A DNA stretch of 7,158 nucleotides from Gammaproteobacteria bacterium. GTDB taxonomy: Bacteria; Pseudomonadota; Gammaproteobacteria; Granulosicoccales; Granulosicoccaceae. The translations under genes and the position numbers were made by a program. Positions 5,367 to 7,158 of this stretch are shown one piece after another. The stretch lies in contig JAHQVR010000215.1 of assembly GCA_019634245.1 (NCBI GenBank), positions 1 to 7,158 of the forward strand. Reading direction: 5' to 3'. The number at the start of each line of letters is the position of its first letter. Position 1 is the stretch's first letter. The notes beneath the pieces were generated by a model. That model was not told where the DNA came from. It worked only from the letters and a program-made list of their open reading frames with translations, and searched no databases.

Positions 5367-7158
5367 CTACGCTTTAGCGCCGTATTTCTTTTTATATTGC
5401 CGCCTAGCACCACCCACCCAATTATCGCGCTCAATGCGACCTGGAAAGGTTTCCAATGCATCGGTTACTTTAGCAATATCGGCCTTAGTGAAATTAGCAA
5501 GCTGCTTATATGATGTGACACCAAGCTTGTTGAGCACTTTCTCCATAACAGGTCCAATGCCTTTGATTTTCTTCAGATCGTCTTTCTCTTTTGGTGCTTT
5601 GTAAAGAGGCTTCTTCTTCGCTGTCGCTTTTTTTGGTTTAGCAGCACGCTTTGGAGCAGGTTTCGGCGTAGGTTTCGGCGCAGCCTTGGGCGCAGGTTTT
5701 GGTGCAGACTTTGAAGCCGGTCGGGACCGCAAATTCGCCAGACGTTGTTTCAGATCAGCTATTTGCTTATCACGACGAACAATGTCCGCTTCCAGCGATT
5801 CCAATTCCTTAATACGACTTTTTAGTCGGCGACTCTCATCCAGCTGCTGCTTTTGTTTTTGCGAACGCTGCTCTAGCGATTTCATTGAGCTGACCGACTT
5901 ATCTCGCTCCTTTTGCAGAGCTTGCATTTCACTTCGCAAGCGGCGCAGTTCAAGATCATTTTGTTTGGCTGACTCCGCCTCTTTCTCAGCTTTGGACAAT
6001 GACTTACTCAAGTTATTGATACGAACTCTGCTGTCGTCAAGTTCAGATGCAGCCTTACGTAGCCGATCAAGCTCCCGTTCTTTGGCATCTAGCGATTTTC
6101 GCAAGGTACCGATCTCGTTTATTTCAGTCTTAAGCCTGGTGATTTCATTACCGTTTGCCACCGAACGCGATTCTGCATCAGCAAGCTGTTTCCGGACCTT
6201 GGTTAAGCTGGCAGCATCTGCTTGTGCTACACCAAGCTCTTGCTGTGCAGTAGCAAGTTGCTTTTCAACCGTTTGTAATCGATCAAGTTCAGCTTGCAAT
6301 TTACGCGAATTTGCTTCAGCTTCGTTCACATCCTTTCGCAATCCGGCCAGCTTAGTGTTCTCTGATTCAAGAGAAGATACGGTTTTCTCACTCTTTTTCA
6401 ATTCAGCTTTGAGCGTATTCATTGAATCAATCTCGCGATTGAGCTCAACAATTTTGACATCTCGTGCACTAACGGTTTGCTCAAGAGATTTAGCTTTATC
6501 AAGCTCGACACGCAATTGCTTGAGTTGTTTCTTTGACTCAGCAAGCTCAGCCTGAGCTGACTTATATTGACTGAGCTCACTTTTCATCTGCGAAATGTTT
6601 TGTTCCGCACTTTGTAACGCAGCTTTGCTTGCCCCGGCCTCCTTGGCAGCTAACTTGGTTTCGGCTAATGATTTTTCACTAGCATCAAGATGGCTTTGGA
6701 GAATCGATATCTGCTTCACTTGATCAGACAAACGACTCACTTCAGACGATTTAGCGGCAAGTTCTTTTTCAAGAGGTGCAAGCTTTGCCTGCTCAGACTT
6801 TAGACTCTGTATAGTTGCCTCTCTTTCCTTTAACGTTCTCTCATGTTGTTGCACAAGCACAACGTTTTTCTGTAGCTCAACAATACTACTGTCTTTAGTC
6901 TTCAATTCTGATTCAAGACTCCTTGCTCTATCAGCAGTACTCTTAAGCCGGATGATTAATGCATCTTTATCCTTAACGGCGGCTTCAAGGGTCGGTACTT
7001 TTTGAGCCGTATTTTGAAGAGCTACAATCTTGCTGTCGCGCTCTGAAAGGTCTGCGCGTAGTTGAGTTGCAGCTTTTTCATGCGACTGTAACTGCTTGCT
7101 TGACTCCCGCATCCTACCCAGCTCAGCGCGTACATCAATGAGTTCCCTTTCGGCTTCC
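5367..7158 (-). CDS. Long coiled-coil protein with Pro/Lys/Ala linker and C-terminal helix-hairpin-helix domain (5' end outside window)
   Basis: The frame is open to the right edge and the coiled-coil pattern continues through it (EAERELIDVRAELGR before the first visible Met at 7112), so the true start lies outside. About 596 residues are visible. Numbering from that Met, an uninterrupted charged coiled coil runs from the edge to about residue 463, mostly in regular 24-residue units. A basic linker (464-510) is built of APKP/APKA/TPKP/APKR and AAKPKKATAKKK. An HhH domain (511-581) begins DDLKKIKGIGPVMEKVLNKL and contains YKQLANFTKADIAKV and GRIERDNWVGGA. No membrane helix is seen in this part. 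HhH domains often contact DNA and Lys/Pro/Ala tails resemble histone-H1-like proteins, so a nucleoid or DNA-tethering role is a reasonable guess. The same HhH family, however, occurs fused to many proteins that do not act on DNA. SMC-like search hits would reflect only the coiled coil: no ATPase head is visible here. Confidence 0.88.
   Translation of the reverse strand, partial: EAERELIDVRAELGRMRESSKQLQSHEKAATQLRADLSERDSKIVALQNTAQKVPTLEAAVKDKDALIIRLKSTADRARSLESELKTKDSSIVELQKNVVLVQQHERTLKEREATIQSLKSEQAKLAPLEKELAAKSSEVSRLSDQVKQISILQSHLDASEKSLAETKLAAKEAGASKAALQSAEQNISQMKSELSQYKSAQAELAESKKQLKQLRVELDKAKSLEQTVSARDVKIVELNREIDSMNTLKAELKKSEKTVSSLESENTKLAGLRKDVNEAEANSRKLQAELDRLQTVEKQLATAQQELGVAQADAASLTKVRKQLADAESRSVANGNEITRLKTEINEIGTLRKSLDAKERELDRLRKAASELDDSRVRINNLSKSLSKAEKEAESAKQNDLELRRLRSEMQALQKERDKSVSSMKSLEQRSQKQKQQLDESRRLKSRIKELESLEADIVRRDKQIADLKQRLANLRSRPASKSAPKPAPKAAPKPTPKPAPKRAAKPKKATAKKKPLYKAPKEKDDLKKIKGIGPVMEKVLNKLGVTSYKQLANFTKADIAKVTDALETFPGRIERDNWVGGARRQYKKKYGAKA
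5647..5706 (-). repeat. Five imperfect tandem 12-bp units encoding the APKP linker
   Basis: On the plus strand, units at 5647, 5659, 5671, 5683 and 5695 share a 12-base pattern. Two of them read GGTTTCGGCGTA and GGTTTCGGCGCA. On the coding strand they give APKP-APKA-APKP-TPKP-APKR. Units differ by a few bases and all keep the frame. Such arrays change length by slippage in steps of four residues, so the linker may vary among strains. Confidence 0.7.
6033..7133 (-). repeat. Array of 24-residue (72-bp) coiled-coil units
   Basis: The coiled coil divides into consecutive units of exactly 24 residues. The first (VRAEL, from 7133) is followed by LRADL, LEAAV, LESEL, HERTL, LEKEL, LQSHL, SKAAL, AQAEL, LEQTV, LKAEL, LRKDV, VEKQL and VRKQL. 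A 7-residue insertion (EINEIGT) precedes LRKSL (6104-6033). Consensus positions are hydrophobic at 1, 5, 12, 15, 19 and 22, Glu or Asp at 9, and often Ser or Thr at 24. A further in-register unit (LEADI, 5795-5724) ends the coil. The DNA copies are strongly diverged, so the repeat is conserved at the protein level. Confidence 0.75.

Noticed and set aside
5686..6555. Long plus-strand open frame opposite the coiled-coil gene
   Set aside because: Its product is a Ser/Arg/Leu-rich low-complexity chain, exactly what the antisense of a Lys/Glu/Ser/Leu coiled coil gives. The minus-strand protein has clear domains and a longer frame.
5367..7158. Assignment of the coiled-coil gene as SMC, kinesin or myosin
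   Set aside because: Any such similarity would come only from heptad composition. No ATP-binding head, hinge or motor sequence is present in the visible part.

Overview
The window looks like a chromosomal segment of a moderate-GC gammaproteobacterium. The main reason is the ferrochelatase, whose long N-terminal lead (KYLGNPDYQHGT before the GILMANLGTPDAP motif) is of the type I associate with Gammaproteobacteria. The three-gene proton-translocating transhydrogenase is compatible with this but does not decide it. I cannot name a genus. Nothing phage- or transposon-like, no RNA gene and no CRISPR array is visible.

Layout from left to right. Positions 1-2113 (minus strand) hold a tightly coupled pyridine nucleotide transhydrogenase operon read right to left: pntAA (alpha-1, NAD-binding domain I), pntAB (alpha-2, membrane) and the first 54 codons of pntB (beta), which runs off the left edge. 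The reading frames overlap by 1 nt (TAATG) and 4 nt (ATGA). A 277-bp divergent intergenic region follows, with a 12-bp perfect palindrome and a possible hemH promoter. hemH (ferrochelatase, last step of protoheme synthesis) runs rightward at 2391-3506. It converges on a PhoD-like metallophosphatase gene (3620-5020, minus) that is visibly AT-richer than its neighbours. A 346-bp gene-free stretch with several small repeats and hairpins separates this from a large minus-strand gene (5367 to beyond 7158). That gene encodes a very long coiled coil, a Pro/Lys/Ala-rich basic linker and a C-terminal helix-hairpin-helix (HhH) domain.

The transhydrogenase uses the proton-motive force to drive hydride transfer from NADH to NADP+, and HemH makes heme in the cytosol. 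They are simply divergent neighbours, and no common pathway is evident.

The least ordinary features are these. (1) PntAA is about 130 residues longer than a normal alpha-1 subunit because an acidic linker and a complete HhH domain are fused to its C-terminus. (2) A domain of the same family ends the coiled-coil protein at the other end of the window. (3) The coiled coil is built from about fifteen units of exactly 24 residues, a period that is not a multiple of seven. (4) PntAB carries a roughly 50-residue hydrophilic tail after its last membrane helix.
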